Positions 1 through 12,480 are shown, numbered from the stretch's first letter. The stretch is 64,000 nt of DNA from Callorhinus ursinus (GCF_003265705.1 NW_020313045.1:2346818-2410817); one strand, 5' to 3'. Made by a program: numbers and translations. The notes: generated by a model from the letters alone, not told the origin.

Positions 1-67
1 AGGAATTAGGTATCTCTTTAAGTAGCCTCCAAACACCAGGGGAAAAAAAAGACAAGAGAGCATAGCT

Positions 68-300
68 TAAAATAATGGTTAAGAGCTCAGGCTCTAAAAT
101 TAGACCTTACCGGTTTAAATCCTGCTTCTGCCAATTACTAGCTGTGTGAACTTGAGTAAGTTACTTAGCCACCTTGTGCTTCCATTTCTCCATCTATAGA
201 AGAGACACAGAAATCATACCTACCTCACAAGGTTGTTACGAAGATTAAATCAAATGGGTTATTATTTGTAAAGAAATAAATGTGTGTGCAATTACAAAAC
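68..300 (+). repeat. MIR SINE, nearly full length
   Basis: The order of segments follows the mammalian-wide interspersed repeat: 'tggttaagagctcaggctct', a B-box-like stretch, the core 'ctagctgtgtgaacttgag', then 'tacctcacaaggttgtta'. It is an inert ancient tRNA-derived SINE, heavily diverged, in sense orientation. Confidence 0.85.
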
Positions 301-399
301 AAACACTACACAAGTGTTTAATACATACTTAGTGTATGTGTTTAATTATACTTAAAGAGGTTTAGAAATAGACTAAAAAGATAAATAATTTTGCCTGTC

Positions 400-1290
400 C
401 TCACGGGCCCCTTCCTTCCTGCCATCCTTGGGGTTATGTGCCAGTCACCACAGTTCTATTTGACATCATCAAGAACCTCTGTCTCCTCCTGGATATTTTC
501 TCTTCATCCTTTGCACTTATGTTAGCTCAGACTTAAAAAAAAAAAAAAAATCCTGCTACCTTAAAGAATTAATTAATTCGTTAAACTCTTCTTGGCTTTT
601 CCCACTCACCACTCCAGTTACCATCTCATTTGCATCTTTCCTTTCCCTACCAAACTTCCTGAAGAACCACGGAAGATGGATGCCCAGAAGTCCTACTGTT
701 CTCTTTTGCCCTGACCCCTGCTATGATGTGGCTTCTACCACTGCCAATTCTACCAAAACAATTCTTCCCAAGGTCAATGCCCAATTCTATCTACTAAAAT
801 GCGGCACCACCCTCTTGGTCATTTGGGAAGCACTGGGCATAGTTACCTGCATCTCTTTCTCAAAGTCCTCTTTTCTCTTGGTTTCAGTAACATCCTGCCT
901 TCCCCCCCCCCCCTTATATTCCTCTAGCCTAAGCTCCCTCCTCATCTGTTTCTGGTCTTTCTTCCTCTGCCCTTTATAGCGGACATTCTCTACCCTTCTT
1001 CCTCCTCAAAGCAGTCTTTCTTTAGGCAATCTCATCTTCTTATGACACGTTCCTTAAAAATAATGCTCCAATCCTCATCTCCAGCCCAAACCTGTATTTA
1101 AAACTGTCTCCGGGATATTACAACACACAAGTCCCCCCAGCACCTAAGATTCAATAAGCCCAAATCAAAGTTCTCCTTTCCTACCTTCCTGAAGTCTTTC
1201 TCCTGTTTTTAATCTTAAATCCATGTCACTGCCCACCAAACTGACAATGTTGAAAGTTCCGTTCCTATTTCTTCTCACTCATCTCATTCA
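400..1290 (+). repeat. L2 LINE fragment (sense), diverged
   Basis: This is a C/T-rich stretch that follows the L2 3' half in places, for example 'catctccagcccaaacctg' near 1077. It contains a run of twelve C at 902-913 and an A run at 535-550. An open frame at 680-979 falls inside it and has no recognisable domain, so I do not call it a gene. Assignment of the first half is weaker than that of the second. Confidence 0.5.
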
Positions 1291-1344
1291 TATTAATGGC
1301 GGTAATCAGTTCTTCAATCATCTATGCTAACTCTGTTCATTGTT

Positions 1345-1500
1345 ATGAAAATCTTATGAGGATGAGGCAGATTATCATTATCCCCATTTCAGAGAAGTGA
1401 AAACCAATAGTTGGACAAATAAAATACCTCATTCAAAATCCAGAAGCTAGTAAATCTCACACCTGGGATTTGATTTCACCCGTTTTATCTACAAGGCCCA
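1345..1500 (-). repeat. MIR SINE (antisense)
   Basis: The sequence reads as reverse-complement MIR: 'attatcattatccccatttc', then a degraded 'gctagtaaatctcacacctgg'. It is a partial copy. Confidence 0.7.
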
Positions 1501-1589
1501 GACTGCACAGTACACTGGGAATGCTTATTTAAACCTAAAGGTACACATTCCAAGCACCGCCTCTACTCAGAGGCAGGTCCCAAGGAGAC

Positions 1590-1870
1590 ACAACAGTGAT
1601 CATGACAGATATTTCAAGACAGATATTCCTGCTTTCATGGGACTCAACGCATGAGAGAAGCGTCAGACGATTAAACAAGCAAACTACAATCAAATGCAGA
1701 AGTTCTATAATACAGGAAGCAAAGAGTAGTACTGTGGCAAGTAACTTGAACAGGACAGGGAGTTCTCGGGGAAGGCTTTCCATAAGAAGTGACATCTGAG
1801 CTGAGAACTGAAACATCAGTGGGTATGAGCCAAGCAGAGAGAAACAGTGGTCAAAAGGGTTCCAGAGATA
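1590..1870 (-). repeat. L2 LINE fragment (antisense)
   Basis: It follows the reverse complement of the L2 3' region: 'ctgctttcatgggactcaac', then a degraded 'gggaaggctttccataagaa' and 'gacatctgagctgagaactg'. Several short open frames on both strands here are chance products of the repeat. Confidence 0.65.
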
Positions 1871-1954
1871 CTATCTCACAACAGTTAGGAGGACTATTAC
1901 CAACAACAACAACGACCAAAAGTGTGGGCACGGATGTACAGACACTGGAATCCT

Positions 1955-2590
1955 TGGGCGCTGTTGGTGGGAATGTACAATGGTGCAGTCACTATGGAAA
2001 ACAGTCTGAACATTCCTCAAAAAATTAAGCAATTCCATTTCTGAGTATATAGCCCCCAAAATTGGAAGCTAGGTCTCAAAAAGATACTTGGACACCCATG
2101 TCCACAGCAGCATTCTTCACAACGGCCAAAAAGTGGAAGCAACCCAAGTATCCATCAAGGGATGAATGGATAAACAAAAGTGGCATATTCATACAATAAA
2201 ATATTATTCATCCTTAAAAAGGTAGGAAATTTTGACACATACTATAACATGAACGAGCCTTGAGGAACACCACACGAAGTGAAATAAGCCAGTCACAAAA
2301 GGACAAATACTACATGATTCTAATTCCATGAGGTACATGAAACAATCCAATTCATAGAGACAGAAAGTAGAATAGTGGTTTCTGGGGCCTGGGAAGAGAG
2401 GTAAATGGGAAGTTAGTGTTTTATGGGGACAGAGTTTCCATACTGGGATGATAAAAAAGTTCTAGAGATCGACGGTGGTGATGGCTGCATGACATTCAGA
2501 AGGTACTTAATGCCACCAACTGTATGCTTAAAAAAACAGGTGAAACAGTAAATTTTATGTTATGTGTAATTTACCACAATTTTTTAAAAA
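1955..2590 (+). repeat. L1M 3' end (sense)
   Basis: This is the classic mammalian L1M 3' region: 'gttggtgggaatgtacaatg', 'agtggaagcaacccaagtat', 'gggatgaatggataaacaaa', 'gagacagaaagtagaatagt', ending in 'ttatgtgtaatttaccacaa' and an A/T tail. It is 5'-truncated and diverged, with no coding capacity. Confidence 0.85.
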
Positions 2591-2599
2591 ATTGTTCCA

Positions 2600-4600
2600 A
2601 ACATTAGGCACAGCATTGTGGAAGTCAGAAAGCAAAACAAGAGCATGGAGAATCTGAAGAAATCAACAAGTTCAGAAAGGCTGCAGAGAAAAGACCAAAA
2701 CACACATGCAGTTGCCATGATTATCTAAACTAGACATGATCTTAAGAGTCTGAGGCCAAATACTGTTCTCCAAATAAAGTAACCATGCAGGATTTTTTTT
2801 GGCATCATGAAGTCAGAGCAGAAAAAATGTTTAAAATTGTCTAATGAGAAATGAGAGCCTTCTCTAGCTTCAAAGTTAGGAAATGTCCATCGAATTCCAA
2901 GAGCACTGAAACATTTTTTTCTAGGCTGAGGGTGAAGAGGAGACTTACTCACATGAAGTCTGAACCACAAAGAGTCTCAGGGCTCCATGACAGCTCTCTG
3001 AAAAGACAAGTAGTCCTCATTGCTTTTGGAATACAACCGAGCTGAGAAGGGGGAAAAAATATGCATGTGCCCATGTTCTCTGAAGATATTGTAGATCTTG
3101 AGCTCATGTTGCAGATCATTAGAGCTCTGGCTGCTAGTTAGATTACACAGGCGGTTACGCCAATGGTTCCATTTTCAGGGTATCTCTCTCATCCATAAAA
3201 TTCAATTCAGGCTAAACTCCGGCACACAAGGTCCTTGCCCAGACAAGATCTTTATATTTGCATGTATGTAAGTGAGCATACACATACTCATATATTTATA
3301 TGTATATAAATGAGCATACCGCACAAAATACAGGTCATAATAATTTTAAGGTGCACAGCTCTGACAGATTTTAAGATGCTTTCATCACTGAAATATATTA
3401 CAGCTTTTACAAATGTACTACAGTCTTAAACTAAAATATCTCATTTCCAAAATGAAATTTGGCATGTGATTAATTTATTCAAACACCTGGTTCTTACTAC
3501 TTTCACAACATGTTGGAAGGGGAAAATACAATGTACTTGCACACTTACTGACTGAGTGCAGCGTTATGTACAAGAGGCACATACTCAAGGCCTCCCTACT
3601 CCCCAGGAGGTAACCGCCCCGTGAGACCAGAGTAGCATCCGGTACCAGGTATTCTCCCAAAAGAGAGAAAAATGGAAATAGAGGTTGAGCATGAATAAGG
3701 TCAATCCTGTATCAAAAGCAGAAGAGCACATAGCGAGAGAGGAAAACGGAATAGGAGGTCAAGGGTAAAGAAAGAGCAAAGATTTAAGAGAAGGAATTTG
3801 CAAACTTCAGTTAAGGCTTAAATGTGAAGAAGACCCCTCAGATTATAATTTCCTAAACTCAGGAATCTATACAGTGGACTCCCACCGCAGGGCACATTTT
3901 CTCTAAATGTTGACAGAACGTCACTTCCTGGCAAAGAAACATGGCCCAGTTTGCTTCTTGTTGCTCTTCCCAATGATCCTGCCACTCTGAACAAAAGCAT
4001 GACCCACAATTCATGGTTACGTGAAGGAAGGGGGCTCGAGTGGGACAGGAAGCAAAGGGACCAGCCCTGAAATTACCCAGTCATACAGAATCAGGGAAAC
4101 ATATCTCCGGATGTGCTCTGTCATAAACCAGCAACAGTAAATCATTCTGTGTCCTTGATGGCTCTGATCCTTCTCCACCGTTCACTATGGAGTCTAGGCT
4201 CATTTGCCTTCCCTCTGATCTTCTACTTTTTGGCTTGATTTACCTATAATTTCACTTGACTCACCTAGTCAGCCAGGGAGAGTCTAAGACGAAAGCTGTT
4301 TATGGGATCAGTGAAATACACCAGACTCGCAGGTGAGATAAAATGGGAGGGCAGGGAACTCAAAAGCTTGGAAAAAAATTTCACCTGCCAACATAGTATT
4401 AATCTTACCCATTCTCACCTATGTCATTCCCCTTTCTTTTCAACATTAGGTCTCAAATTTAATCTGCTTCAACTATATGAGTCAGTCTAAAATGAACAAG
4501 CAGGTTTCTCCTACTAATAATTCCTCTGAAACCTAACACAAAAGAGAGTTAATTTTTTTTCCCCCCAAATTCTAGTGGCCTGATTTTCCTTGGGCCAACA
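2600..4600. other. No gene seen; mostly unique sequence
   Basis: I see no repeat that I can name and no convincing exon. A short AT-rich patch near 3250-3320 repeats 'gagcatac'. The open frames at 2725-2970 (-), 2851-3045 (+), 3818-4009 (-) and 4302-4490 (+) are short and unsupported by splice or domain evidence. Confidence 0.5.
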
Positions 4601-4611
4601 GGTACCTAGTG

Positions 4612-4690
4612 TTTCATGTCAGGCAAACCTTTAGTTTCCTTATCTGTAAAATGTGTGGTAGCAGATGGCCTCTAGCTAGGGTCGCTTCTG
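4612..4690 (+). repeat. MIR fragment (sense, 3' part)
   Basis: 'tttagtttccttatctgtaa' followed by 'aatgtgtggtagcagatgg' matches the MIR 3' half. It is short and diverged. Confidence 0.55.
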
Positions 4691-4699
4691 GAGTGAGTT

Positions 4700-5680
4700 T
4701 AGTTACAACTACCAAAATCAAAATAAACTAGCAAAGACCGGGTTGTATTTTTCCTCAAAAGGAGGCCCTTGTCCTGCTTCACCTCTTCCAACGTTAGAGC
4801 TGACTTTTCCCTTTGATCTGTAAGGGAGTGGTGGCGTGGACAGTAAGCGCCTCACAAAGACACACAGGTTATAAAGCAAATGCTGTGCGCCGGAAGCTGA
4901 AGGTGTGTGTTTTGTATGAGCACATCTCTAAAGAATGCTTGTTCAGTCCCTTTCGGCCTGTCTGCCACATTCTGCTCCAGCTTGAGGTCAGGAATAACCG
5001 GCTTCAAGTTAATGGTTTCAGAGTACCAGCTATTAGCATTTGTTTGCTTTCATGTGCTCTCCGTTTCTGACTGTTACCTATTAAAACTTCACAGTAACAG
5101 AGACTATCCAAGTGGATCACTGCATTCACAGGAGTCAAAAAGAATCCAGAATAATAAATCAGACATTCTCAATGCATCACTGATGCTCGTGTTCATAAGA
5201 AAGCACATTATCTCATAAACTAGATTTGAGATAATCTCTTTTGAATCCTATTTCACTCAGGAGCCAGAGCTGAATTTTCTGATTTTATTTTCATTATGCT
5301 CTGATTTGCCAAAAGATACATTGTGCTTTGCCACTCGGCCCTGAATCCACACCGGAAAAATGCCTGGAACCACAGATCCACAGCAGGGCCGCACCCTGAG
5401 CACCACACACGGCGCTTTCTCCTCTCCCTGGTACTCCCCATGCTTCCAAATCAGGTTTCTCACTTAAGGCCCATAATTCATAATCTGACAAACACTTTTT
5501 AAAGAAGGTTCATCATGGAAGGCGGGGGGGGGTGTTTATGTGTGTGTGTCACCTTTCTCACTGCGACCTCTCTGAGACGGCTAAACAGCTTTTCCCTCTT
5601 CCAAATACATTCCCCATCCCTCCACTTCTCTCCATCCCCAATGCTACCCCCCTGGGGCAAGCCACCATCCTCTTGCCTAC
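4700..5680. other. No gene seen; unique sequence
   Basis: No named repeat apart from a G-run with a short TG stretch at 5523-5550. Overlapping frames at 4813-5218 (+) and 5253-5491 (-) have no domain, no polarity of composition and no supporting splice context that I can defend. Confidence 0.45.
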
Positions 5681-5684
5681 AAGG

Positions 5685-6290
5685 CTAGGGTAGATTCTCC
5701 ATGGCCGTGAGAACAACCTCTTTAAAAAAAGGACATCAGTTCCTGTTGTTCTGTAGCTTAAAACCGTCTGCCTTCTTAATGGGTTCCCAATGCACAGAGA
5801 ATAAAACCCAAACTCTTCAGTTTGACCCAGCCCCTGTCTACCTTCCCCTCCATTCACCCTTCTCTAGTCACACAGGTCTTCTTTCTGTTCCTTAAATGAT
5901 ACTCCCCCCACATCCCAGCTTTGCAAGACTGTCTCTTATCGATCCATTTCCAAACCAGGTCAATCCTGGCCATCCTATTGAAACCAATGCCCTCACCCCG
6001 GCCACTCCCGTTCATATATTCTGTTTATTTATCTGTACTTACTGTTTGTCTGTTTCTCCCCTAGAGGGTAAGCCCTGTGAAAGTGGAGATCAAGCAGATC
6101 TTCCTTTCTTCTTTCATTCAGTAATTACTGTGTGTCTGCTTTGTGCAAGGCATCGTTCTAGTTACTAGGATTAAGTAGGGAAGCAAGGAGGGAAAAATCC
6201 CTTTTCTCTGTCCTGCTGTCCTGCCTGTTCATCACTGAAGCCCCACTAGGAAGCAGACACTCAACAAGTATTTGTTGAATGAACGAAACA
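5685..6290 (+). repeat. L2 LINE 3' end (sense)
   Basis: It shows the consensus order for L2: 'taatgggttcccaatgcaca', 'ataaaacccaaactcttcag', 'gtctgtttctcccctagagg', 'gtaagccctgtgaaagtgga', ending in 'caagtatttgttgaatgaac'. Frames on either strand within it are by-products of the repeat. Confidence 0.85.
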
Positions 6291-7120
6291 CTGCAGCGAT
6301 GTCATCCTCAAGTTTTACTGTTGTGCTTCAGTGTGCCTTTTAAAAATATTTTCAAAACACCAACCAAGTGACTAATGAATGAAATCTATTGAGACTGGTC
6401 ACATCCATAGAAGTAAAACAGAGTCAACAATAACATCAAGAATCTTAGTTCTAACACAGGTATTTAGAGCAGAGTGTTTTCCAAAGGCCATCTAATATAT
6501 AGCACTTCTGTAAGAAAAAATTCTGCTTACCAATCCGAACCTCTTTTATGGTTTCTCATACATCACAACCCCGGCCCCCTTCTCCCTGTTCTGCAGCCCC
6601 CAACCTTGACAAAGGTACCTGAATGAACCGGCACAGTTTTGAAACAGTTTTAATATGTGTGAACATATCTGTAATATCTGAATTCTAACTCCAAATACAA
6701 TCTGCCTTTTTCTTTCGTTTGGTTTGGTTTTTTAACATAAGGAACATCACTGATCTCATCAATGGCTGGCAATGAAACCTACTTGGCAATTACCTGTTAG
6801 ATTTGTCACACTCAATTTAGCCCTTGGAGCAATTATAATAAGCAAAGCCCCAATGTGAAATCATTTAAGCTCCCTCTCCTTTCACTGGTAGGCTGCCCTG
6901 AGCCCCACCCAAAGGAGCCCATCACTGCCAACACCTTGACAGCTCACCTATTTTCAGGGCCACTGAGATGTGCCTGGCTATCTTTCTGCCAAGTCTAGGA
7001 ACAGGAGTCCTGGAAAAACACAAATCCATCTCCCTTGTTCCACAAAAAAAATTCACTCTTGAAAGTCACCAAGTAACCAACCCATATTCAATTTATATGC
7101 TGAATCTAGTCAAAGAGCTA
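6290..7120. other. No gene seen; unique sequence
   Basis: No named repeat and no supportable exon. The open frame that begins at 6968 only reaches 155 codons because it runs through the adjacent dinucleotide repeat. Confidence 0.5.
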
Positions 7121-7207
7121 ACATACACACACACACACGCACACATGCACGCCCGCGCGCACGCACGCGCGCGCGCGCGCACGCACACACACACACACAC
7201 ACACACA
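7121..7207. repeat. Compound (CA)n/(CG)n microsatellite
   Basis: 87 bases of almost unbroken purine-pyrimidine alternation. A CA run passes into CG-rich repeats at about 7150-7180 and returns to CA. CG-alternating DNA of this kind can adopt the left-handed Z form. The dense CpG is unusual in otherwise CpG-poor mammalian DNA. Confidence 0.95.
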
Positions 7208-7819
7208 AAGAAGAGCCAAATGGGGCTATTACTAGTTCCGAGACTATTTGTTTCACGTTTCACACTCGTTTACCTACATGATTTCAGGGAGTTTTCAGAG
7301 TGTGTGTGTATGGATAGCAAACACACTGCTGGACTTTGCAGAGCCCCCTGGAAAAGCAGCATGGAGGGAAAAGGACATAAAAGTTTTTGGAGGAAGAGGA
7401 AGAGACCAATACAGAACATCGGGCCCAGTTTCTAAGACCAAGGAAGGACTCAAGCTCAGTACTCACCCACAAAGCAGAGGTATCCTGCTAGATCGGACTG
7501 CTCATTACAGCTGCTTAAGGAGTTCGTCTTTTTCAGTACAGCTTCCAATGCCTCACCCCAGCCCTACCCATTCACAATCTCCAGGAGTAGGGTCTGGACG
7601 CCTGTGTGTGCACGTCATTTCTAAAGCCCCTGAGGTGAAGAGATGATCAGCCATATACAGAAAGCACTGACTGACAGAACCTAAAATCTGTACTCAAATA
7701 CCATCGGAAGCTAGGCACTTAAAGTGGGCAAAGCAGGTAGGTAAAAGATAAAGGAATTAATGAAGCATGCATTCAAATTAAATTTAAAAATATACTGTAA
7801 GCCAAATTTTATCTGCTCC

Positions 7820-7960
7820 TTGTGATTTTGTTATTTTTTCATTTGAACTATAACTTCTTGAAGTTAGGCACCATACCTTATTCATTCCTGTGTCCAGTAC
7901 AGAGTCTGGTATACAGTAGGTTCAATCACTGTTTGCTAAATTCCTGATAAAAATGAGAGG
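7820..7960 (+). repeat. L2 LINE extreme 3' end (sense)
   Basis: 'gaagttaggcaccatacct', then 'cagtacagagtctggtatac' and 'agtaggttcaatcactgttt' match the final ~100 bases of L2. Confidence 0.65.
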
Positions 7961-8004
7961 AAATCCCAACTCTTTGGACACTATTAAGGAAACTGCCAGG
8001 GAAC

Positions 8005-8200
8005 ACTCCTCACTCATTCATTCAAGCAGAATTTATTACACAAGTATTATACATAAGGCTCTAAGGATACTACACTGAGTAAGACAGACAAGATTCCTGT
8101 CCATGCAGGGTTTACATTCGGGGAGGATAGAGGAAGAAGAATTTGTAACATTTACAAATTAATAAGCCAATTTCAGACAGTAATGTTATTCAGCATTAAA
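8005..8200 (-). repeat. L2 LINE fragment (antisense)
   Basis: 'gagtaagacagacaagattc' and 'catgcagggtttacattcgg' match the reverse complement of the L2 3' end. It lies next to a sense L2 end, so the two pieces sit head to head. Confidence 0.65.
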
Positions 8201-8245
8201 ATGGCTACATTTAGTCTCAAAGGTTGTTAAACCACACAGAAATCA

Positions 8246-8467
8246 GGGGCACCTGGGCGGCGCACTCAGTTAAGCATCTGACTCTTGGTTTCGGCTCAGG
8301 TCATGATATCAGGGGGGCGAGATCGAGCCCTGCATCAGGCTCCATGCTCAGCGTGAAGTCTGCTTGAGATTCTCTCTCCTCTCCCTCTACCCCTCCCGCT
8401 TATGCTCTCTCTTTCTCTGTCTCTCAAATAAATAAATCTTCAAAAAGACAAAAAAACAAAAACAAAA
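8246..8467 (+). mobile_element. CAN-SINE, older 'gactcttgg' subfamily
   Basis: It starts 'ggggcacctgggcggcgcac', has 'catctgactcttggtttcgg', a CT-rich middle, and ends in 'aaataaataaatcttc' plus an A-rich tail. It derives from tRNA-Lys and was moved by the L1 machinery. No clean TSD was found. A small G insertion follows 'atgatatc'. Confidence 0.92.
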
Positions 8468-8554
8468 CACCACAGAGAAATCAGAAGTTACTGGCTTCAA
8501 AGGAGTTGAAAAATACTCATTTGATGGAGGGTAGAGAGGGAGCATAGGTTGAGC

Positions 8555-8690
8555 ATGACATGCCCTGAGCTCTGCCACTATACTAGCTGAATGACCTTGG
8601 ACAAATCACTTTCTCAATCTGGAGGAATTAGATTAAATGATCTCTAAGACTTTCTAGCCCTAAGATTTTATATTCTATTAATAAAGAAGC
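8555..8690 (+). repeat. MIR SINE (sense)
   Basis: 'gctctgccactatactagct', 'gaatgaccttggacaaatca' and 'ttagattaaatgatctctaa' follow the MIR core and 3' half. Confidence 0.75.
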
Positions 8691-9111
8691 ATTAGCAAAT
8701 TTCACATGTTGTGATGGTGTCCAAACACTTTGAGGTACCATCCCTCCATGGCTGGCTCTTGACATTTATACATTATTATAAACTGAAAACATTTTCCAAG
8801 CATTTCATGAGCCCACCTCTACAGGTGACCTACGGCAAAACCATAGGCTCAGATATTTATTGCCACAGTGCAATGGCCGCTGGCATGCCCAGACTGTTAT
8901 GAAGCTGGCACTGGCACAAGCACTACAGCAAAGGAAACCAAATAACAAGCTCAGGGTGATTAAGGAATCCAGAAATTAGTTAAATTCTCTCATTCAACAA
9001 ACATTAATAAGAGGGACTATAGGAAGCCAAACACTAGTCTAGTTCCTAAAAAAAAAAAGAAGAAAAAAAAAAGGGGCTTGTCCCATAAAAGGAAAAGGTG
9101 TGGGGATTCTT

Positions 9112-9322
9112 TTATTTTTTTTAAGACTTATTTATTTGAGAGAAAGAGAGTACACCCACAAGCGCGTGAGTGGGGGTAGGGGCAGAGGGAGAAAATCTCA
9201 AGCCGACTCCCCACTGTCCCAGGAGACCGACACGGGGCTCGATCCCACAACCCATGAGATCATAACCTGAGCCGAAACCAAGAATCAGACGCCCAACCAA
9301 CTCAGTCACCCCGGCGCCCCAG
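9112..9322 (-). mobile_element. CAN-SINE, antisense, with 15-bp TSD
   Basis: The T-rich tail comes first and the head last ('gtcaccccggcgcccc'). The target-site duplication 'ggtgtggggattctt' stands at 9097-9111 and again at 9323-9337, fixing the insertion. Internal 'accaagaatcagacg' marks the older 'gactcttggt' subfamily. Confidence 0.95.
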
Positions 9323-9479
9323 GGTGTGGGGATTCTTAACCTGAGTTTCAGAGGCTCCATGAACCCCACAAAATGAAATGCCAAATTTTGGGTGTATGAG
9401 CACACTTCTGGGGAGGGTATCCATAGCTTTTATTAAATTCTCTAAAGGGTTAATGATTCAAACTGGAGACACTACACAA

Positions 9480-9655
9480 GACACTTTAGGCAAAGTCTCT
9501 CTTTTACTTCTCATACAAATCCCCATTGTATAAACAAGGAAACTGAGGTTTAGAAAAGTTATGTGCCAAAGACACAGCCAAAAAGTGGCACAGCAGAAAT
9601 CTGAACTCCAACCTGCCAATCTCCACAGTCTGTGCTTTCTCCTATGCCATGTACT
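9480..9655 (-). repeat. MIR SINE (antisense)
   Basis: 'caaatccccattgtataaac', 'aaggaaactgaggtttagaa' and 'cagtctgtgctttctcctat' read as reverse-complement MIR. Confidence 0.8.
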
Positions 9656-10204
9656 CTCACGCTGTTTCCATACCTCACCTACCCCTCCCCCCCAAAAAAG
9701 GCTATTTAAAAGAATGAGTCAGGGAGGCCCCCAGAGACCAAGGACCATTATCATCTGTTGTCAGTGACCAAGGCAGATTCAAGCCTCCTATTTCCCAGAA
9801 GCTGCAGGAGCCAAGACTTCAATTTCTCAACTTTTCCCTTTACCCTACTAGGGTAAGATGACAGAAGTACAAGAATCCATCCTAGAAGTTTATGACTTCA
9901 GGGATCCTTTCCATTCAGACAAATCTCCTCAAGCAATCCAACCCCCAAGGTCACTAACTTACACATTCCCATGGCAGGAGTCGGGAGAACTTGTATTCCA
10001 CCTCCTTTATTTGGTGGGCTGGCATACATCTCACTTTCTGAACTTCCCTCTGGATCTAACTCCTGGCCTTGACCCCCCATATTCGCACAAACGGCTGTTT
10101 CCATTTCATGAGTCACATCAGGATTTATATAAAAAAGGCAACCTGGAAATCATGTGCCAAACACGACAGAATTTGAAGTAAAGAAATATCCACTTAGATA
10201 TCGT

Positions 10205-10365
10205 GGTGTAATGGAAAGAACATGGTCTTTGGAATCAGGATTCAGTCTAAATCCCAAGACTGTTATTAGTAGCTGTGTAACCTTAGGTAAGTTACTTTAT
10301 CATCCTGGGCCCTGACTGCTCAACTTCTAAAATAGAGATAATGATATTTCAGATTTTAATAATCA
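10205..10365 (+). repeat. MIR SINE (sense)
   Basis: 'tggtgtaatggaaagaacat', 'agtagctgtgtaaccttagg' and 'taagttactttatcatcctg' match MIR from near its 5' end to the core. Confidence 0.85.
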
Positions 10366-11335
10366 ACAAATTTTTAATAAGTGCTTAAGCACTGTTCTAG
10401 GCTCTGGGGTACATTTGGGAATGTAACCAATAAGGCTCCTTCTTTCATAAAGCTTATATTTAGGTGGAAGAAAAATAGCCCAACAAGTAAGAAAATGTAA
10501 AATAATTTTATTAACACTAATCACATTAAAGTAATAACAGCTAATGGTTCTTGAATATATACAGTATGTCTGAAACTATTATAAGACATAAGTATTAACT
10601 TCTTTAATTCTCATTAGAAAGGGACATACTACTACATCCATTTTACAGAGGAAAAAACTAAAGCCCCCCGATGGTTAAGTAACTCGCCCAAAGTCACACC
10701 GTGAGTTAAGCGGAAGGGTAAAGACTGAAACCCAGACAATCCGATGGCAGAAGCTGACTCTACACGGCACTGAGTGATCTAATGAAAATAAAACGAATGA
10801 TACACAGAGAGAGGCTGCTGTAGCCTGGCTGGTCAGTGAAGCTCTACTGAGCAGGTATCGTTTTAGGTAAGACACAAACCACAAGAAGCAGCCAGGCCCA
10901 GAGGAAGGATCTAGGGAGAGCGTTCCACATCGGAAGAAGAGCAGGGACAAAGGCCCTGAGAAAGAACCAGCCTGGTGGCCTCCGGGGATAGAAAAAAGGC
11001 CGGAGAGGTTAGAGCCCAGTGGAAGAGCTTGGGGAGTGTGGCAGATGAGTTCTCAGATACAGGCCAGAAGCCAGATCATGTGGGGTCTTTGTCGACCAGA
11101 GTATAAGGATTTCATTTTGTGTGCGATGCAGCATCACTGAAGGGCCTTATGGAGGGAGGTGACACAATCTGATTTGTATTTTTAAAATATGAGCCCAACC
11201 AATGTGGAGAATGGGTTATGAGGAGGAAGGGGCTGCGGAAAGCTGAGGCAGGGAGACCAATGGGGGTGTGGAAGTCCAGTCAAGAGTAATGGTGACTTGG
11301 CTGATGGTAGCATGACGGAGGGGGAGAAAAGCATG
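10366..11335 (-). repeat. L2 LINE (antisense), split by a MIR
   Basis: A long reverse-strand L2 copy runs from 'aataagtgcttaagcactgt' and 'cataaagcttatatttaggt' (before the break) to 'gagcgttccacatcggaaga', 'gccagatcatgtggggtctt' and 'gtggagaatgggttatgagg' (after it). A reverse-strand MIR at 10540-10770 interrupts it, so the MIR landed later. Confidence 0.75.
10540..10770 (-). repeat. MIR SINE (antisense), inside L2
   Basis: 'tactacatccattttacaga', 'ggttaagtaactcgcccaaa' and 'gtcacaccgtgagttaagcg' are reverse-complement MIR. The flanking sequence on both sides is L2, which gives the relative order of insertion. Confidence 0.85.
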
Positions 11336-11339
11336 CAGT

Positions 11340-11450
11340 TCCAGCACGCATCAGAGTCACCTTGAGGATTAGATGAGGATGGACAAAACCCCTAGTAGAA
11401 TGTCTGACACACAGCGGGTACTTACAGATGTTAATTACCTTCCCTGTCTA
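11340..11450 (+). repeat. MIR fragment (sense, 3' end)
   Basis: 'accttgaggattagatgagg' and 'aatgtctgacacacagcggg' resemble the MIR 3' end. It is short. Confidence 0.55.
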
Positions 11451-12480
11451 ACATTAATTAGTAAGAGGCTTGGGATAAAACTATAAATCATACCCAAAAG
11501 GACTAAGCCTCTCTGACACCCCCGTCCCCATTCCTCCAATGAAGCCCATAGCTTCGAGACTAAACTGGGAATGCACCAAATTCAAAACACAATAGAGAAT
11601 TGATCTATTAAAGGAGCTGAACTGTTAAATTAAAACCGTTTCTGCATGCCAAGCTGAAACACAAAGGGATCAGTCTTCTTTAACAATAAAGACCAGTTAA
11701 GAGGAGGCTCTGGTTACACAATCTCCTCCTCTTCACCGTGAGGCACTCAGATGGAATTTTTTTTTTAATAGAAAAGACAAACTCTTGAGTAAATGTAATA
11801 ATTGTTTCAATAATATGCCCCAACCACCCAAGAAGTTATAAAAAGAAAAAAAGAAACTGGAAAATTGGGATTCTTCTATTACATGATCAGTTAATTGCTG
11901 CCTCAAGTCCAGGCTACGCTCACGCCAGTGAAGGGATGATGCTGTTCGGGAGATCTGAGAGCCTGACAGTGATTCAAGAAGCAGAAAGGAGACTGGCCTT
12001 CCAAATAATTTTAAAAATAAACAAATAAGCAAACAAACCAATAAAACAATCCAAAGCTTGTCAATGAGGCCAACTGACTGAAATAATTTTCACATGTGGC
12101 CCAAAAAAGGTTCTTTTGAGAGAAGCCCTGCCTCACTAATGTCCCAAACAGGTGGTCCTATGGTGCTCTCAGTCATTTACAACAGTACATATCATTTTTT
12201 TCTAACAGCAGCAACAACAACAAAAGAAAAACAAAAACACAAGCTGAATGATCTGCTAAACATTAATGATCACCAAAAGCTGGTAGAGCGTTTCCCTGTG
12301 CCCCCTAACTAAAAAACCCCAAGGCCCAGGAATGAGACCTTCGGCTAAGACAAGGCCAAAATAGAGAAATTCCCTCCTCTGGATTGCCTCATTGAAGCAG
12401 AGCTCAGGCGTGAAAGGGAAATTGGCCTTGAAGATACAACCAATACAGCTCTTATCCCGTTCTTCAAATTTTTAACGCTC
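11450..12480. other. No gene seen; unique sequence
   Basis: AT-rich sequence without a repeat I can name. A frame at 11733-12041 on the reverse strand is driven by T- and L-rich low complexity and has no domain. Confidence 0.5.

Noticed and set aside
6968..7435. 155-codon forward frame with a histidine/threonine/alanine-rich middle
   Set aside because: The frame is carried by the CA/CG microsatellite, which lacks stops. No domain lies on either side.
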